Made by a program: the position numbers and the translations under genes. From Seonamhaeicola sp. S2-3 (GTDB taxonomy: Bacteria > Bacteroidota > Bacteroidia > Flavobacteriales > Flavobacteriaceae), in NCBI RefSeq assembly GCF_001971785.1, contig NZ_CP019389.1, positions 1,933,001 through 1,997,000 of the forward strand: DNA of 64,000 nucleotides, written 5' to 3'. Below are positions 62,884 through 64,000 of the stretch, one piece after another (position 1 is the first letter of the stretch; every line of letters begins with the position of its first letter). Under the pieces are notes generated by a model that saw nothing but the letters and a program-made list of their open reading frames with translations, was not told where the DNA came from and ran no database searches.

Positions 62884-64000
62884 ATGGAAGCAGTAATTAT
62901 TTTAGTTTTTGTAATGGGCTATTTAGCTATTACCCTTGAGCATAGTATAAAAATTGATAAATTAATTCCTGCTCTGGTGATGATGGCCATTTGTTGGGCT
63001 TGTATAGCACTTGGTCTTGAATCGTTTCCGCAATGGTTTGATTCTGGTAAGCATGCCCTTTTAGAAAATTTTGGGTTGCTTGCTCATGAAGAGAAAATGC
63101 ATTTAATGGAGGAAACACTTTTGCATCATTTAGGGAAAACATCAGAAATTTTGGTGTTTCTTTTAGGAGCCATGACTATTGTTGAAATCATTGATTATTT
63201 TGATGGTTTTTCAACAATTAAAAGCTTTGTTAAAACTAAAAAGAAAACAAAAATTTTATGGATATTTTCAATTTTAGCATTTGTTCTTTCAGCTATTATT
63301 GATAATTTAACAGCAACTATAGTACTTATATCAATACTTCAAAAAATTGTAAAAGATAGAAATATTCGTATTTGGTATGCTGGTTTAATTATAATTGCAG
63401 CTAATGCAGGTGGAGCTTGGTCTCCTATTGGAGATGTTACAACTACCATGCTATGGATTGGTAAAAAAGTAACTACAGGTCATTTAATAGGATATTTATT
63501 AGTACCATCTTTACTTTGTATGATGGTACCATCTTTAATTGCTTCATTCTTACCTGTTTTTAAAGGCGATTTAAACATTGTTGAAGATGAAGATAAAACC
63601 AAATCAAGGTTTAGTAGTACAATGCTTTATCTTGGGCTAGGGGCTATTGTGTTTGTGCCTATTTTTAAAATGGTAACACATTTACCACCCTACGTAGGTA
63701 TGATGCTATCTCTAGGAGTTGTGGCCACTTTTGCCGAAATTTATAGTAGTTCTAAGTTTAGTTTAACAGAGCATGGTGCATATGAAAGTGATGCACATGC
63801 ACAACATAGTCCAGTACACTATTCATTATCAAAAATAGAATTGCCTAGTATATTATTCTTCTTAGGAATTTTAATGGCAGTTGCAGCATTAGAATCTTTA
63901 GGTATATTATTTGGGTTTGCTAATTCATTACAAGAAACTATGCCTATGTTAGGAACAGAAATTCACCCAGGAGGACATGAAGGCGTTTCAGATTTAGTAG
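62884..64000 (+). CDS. nhaD: Sodium:proton antiporter NhaD, 5' part (cut by window edge)
   Basis: The frame is open from ATG 62884 to the end of the window (372 residues, no stop). Membrane protein with HLGKTSEILVFLLGAMTIVEIID, LSAIIDNLTATIVLISIL (family ion-site region) and AANAGGAWSPIGDVTTTMLWIG, typical of NhaD/ion-transporter proteins. It exports Na+ in exchange for H+, expected in a marine organism. It lies 4 nt after the dehydrogenase. Confidence 0.88.
   Translation, partial: MEAVIILVFVMGYLAITLEHSIKIDKLIPALVMMAICWACIALGLESFPQWFDSGKHALLENFGLLAHEEKMHLMEETLLHHLGKTSEILVFLLGAMTIVEIIDYFDGFSTIKSFVKTKKKTKILWIFSILAFVLSAIIDNLTATIVLISILQKIVKDRNIRIWYAGLIIIAANAGGAWSPIGDVTTTMLWIGKKVTTGHLIGYLLVPSLLCMMVPSLIASFLPVFKGDLNIVEDEDKTKSRFSSTMLYLGLGAIVFVPIFKMVTHLPPYVGMMLSLGVVATFAEIYSSSKFSLTEHGAYESDAHAQHSPVHYSLSKIELPSILFFLGILMAVAALESLGILFGFANSLQETMPMLGTEIHPGGHEGVSDLV

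Noticed and set aside
62930-63142. 70-codon minus frame near the right end
   Set aside because: Antisense of the open nhaD frame, which has family motifs along its whole length.

Overview
The window comes from the chromosome of a member of the Bacteroidota, most likely a marine-type Flavobacteriaceae. The DNA is AT-rich. Secreted proteins begin MKK with short signal peptides. GLPGLI, SusC/TonB-style outer-membrane and DUF547 proteins are present. Many genes are preceded by the Bacteroidota promoter pattern TTG-N19/20-TAnnTTTG. There are no phage, IS, integrase or CRISPR features; the accessory signal lies in gene clusters, leaders, repeats and gene remnants.

Layout. 0-9.5 kb: two tandem DsbD-alpha-like proteins, an M16 peptidase, a patch of three truncated gene ends, a deoxynucleoside kinase, a GLPGLI/outer-membrane pair and tRNA-Tyr. 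9.7-12.9 kb (minus): an organoarsenical-type resistance operon (ArsR, mini-thioredoxin, OsmC, ArsP-like permease, ArsF-like, ArsG-like) with two matching putative ArsR operators and a CRP/FNR-type palindrome at the promoter. 13-18.6 kb (minus): an MBOAT/SGNH acyltransferase pair, a secreted propeller-like lipoprotein flanked by ~54-bp direct repeats, and metK behind a SAM-II-like riboswitch. 18.6-26.1 kb (plus): a BCAA-rich leader peptide with a terminator/antiterminator, then ilvD-B-N-C-A. 26-28.7 kb: gapN, a lipoprotein cytochrome c and a ThuA-like remnant.

28.9-40.5 kb (plus): a structured leader RNA followed by an arginine/proline operon (GNAT, argG, argC, proC, argD, proA, proB, argF', argB, argE, argH) that uses the Bacteroidota acyl-ornithine transcarbamylase route. 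40.5-45.5 kb (minus): two GT2 glycosyltransferases, a membrane polyferredoxin and an FAD oxidoreductase. 45.7-51.2 kb (plus): a DUF547 protein, an outer-membrane barrel, a GH113-like hydrolase, a lipoprotein, a mini-Omp85 and a phosphatase. 51.2-59 kb (minus): a regulatory-domain protein and an eight-gene arsenosugar biosynthesis operon (peroxidase-like protein, ArsS, rhodanese, TIGR04282 GT, purine nucleoside phosphorylase, ArsM, DUF547, TIGR04283 GT). 59-64 kb: acyl-CoA dehydrogenase, anmK, an amino-acid dehydrogenase and a 3'-truncated nhaD.

How it fits together. The arsenosugar operon should methylate arsenic with SAM (ArsM), add an adenosyl group (ArsS), remove adenine (PNP) and glycosylate. 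The separate operon at 10-13 kb should export toxic trivalent organoarsenicals. The two gene sets sit about 40 kb apart. The strongest candidates for something not already described are the arg-operon leader RNA, the ilv attenuator and the double-operator ars promoter.
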